A stretch of DNA of 64,000 nucleotides from Alphaproteobacteria bacterium (GTDB taxonomy: Bacteria > Pseudomonadota > Alphaproteobacteria > Micavibrionales > UBA2020), in contig JAICWS010000001.1 in NCBI GenBank assembly GCA_025934695.1, positions 959,301-1,023,300 on the forward strand. Reading direction: 5' to 3'. Numbering within the stretch: the first letter of the stretch is position 1; every line of letters begins with the position of its first letter. The notes below the pieces were generated by a model. The model saw nothing but the letters and a program-made list of their open reading frames with translations, had not been told where the DNA came from and ran no database searches. Both the position numbers and the translations under genes were made by a program. Of this stretch, positions 63,896-64,000 are shown piece after piece.

Positions 63896-64000
63896 TGAAA
63901 TACTTTCCGCCCGCCCTCACCCTTGCCGCGCTACTGCTGCCCGCCGTCGCCTATGCGGAACACGCCACGGCGAACCCGGCGGAGCTGGAAAAGGAAATGC
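63896..64000 (+). CDS. Exported protein, N-terminal part (cut by window edge)
   Basis: The first 35 codons: MKYFPPALTLAALLLPAVAY-A, a signal peptide with cleavage at AYA, then EHATANPAELEKEM. It starts 33 nt behind the preceding envelope gene and is likely in one operon with it. Function cannot be judged from this fragment. Confidence 0.65.

Overview
The window is GC-rich and reads as one continuous piece of an alphaproteobacterial chromosome. The pointers are an M. tuberculosis-type AhpC/AhpD pair beside oxyR, an ars operon with an AqpS-type channel in place of a pump, a CheB-CheR-PAS hybrid kinase and abundant palindromic intergenic repeats. Genus cannot be fixed from sequence alone. No rRNA, tRNA, CRISPR array, IS transposase or integrase was seen.

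Layout. 1-921: a two-component pair, the kinase cut by the window edge. 1117-17221 (all minus except one ABC transporter): a podovirus-like late module with spanins, endolysin, holin candidate, tail fibre, capsid, scaffold, Bbp19-like protein and portal. It is headed by a toxin/immunity cassette. Terminase, integrase, replication genes and phage RNA polymerase are absent, and both flanks are ordinary signalling genes. Four copies of a promoter-like element on the minus strand punctuate the module. 17348-25808: a HisKA-receiver protein, unknown proteins, Sel1 and ankyrin repeat proteins, a DUF2235 hydrolase and a truncated AAA+ protein. 25869-30067: an RND efflux pair. 30189-38505: small unknown, membrane and exported proteins, a frameshifted pseudogene, DUF488 and CsbD. 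38618-40879: ahpD, ahpC and divergent oxyR. 41025-53255: operons of two-helix membrane proteins, LRR-like proteins and ankyrin proteins, interleaved with a BON protein, an RcnA-like exporter and a decayed HAD gene. 53561-61580: a 1326-aa CheB/CheR hybrid kinase, a metal-handling operon starting with a near-leaderless gene, and arsR-arsC-aqpS. 62081-64000: one more leader-controlled gene and two envelope genes.

The most unusual feature is a dispersed regulon-like system at about 20-62 kb. Nine promoters share TTTGACATAA and a -10 box close to TATAAA, 17-18 bp apart. Seven are followed by a leader with two hairpins, and an eighth by hairpin I only. Hairpin I has a conserved loop (GGTTTAGGGTTTC type) on a covarying stem. 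Hairpin II (AAACANCC...GGNTGTTT) often covers or abuts the start site. Most genes behind these promoters encode proteins of unrelated architecture: two-TM proteins, LRR-like repeats, ankyrin repeats and small soluble proteins. They nevertheless end in the same short tail, roughly [VI]-x-[RK]-x-P-[LI]-[RK]-[LF]-[KR]. I count 13 such proteins, including a truncated AAA+ protein that has a different promoter. A shared targeting or secretion tail under a common RNA-controlled promoter is the leading interpretation. It is inferred from pattern, not from a known family.
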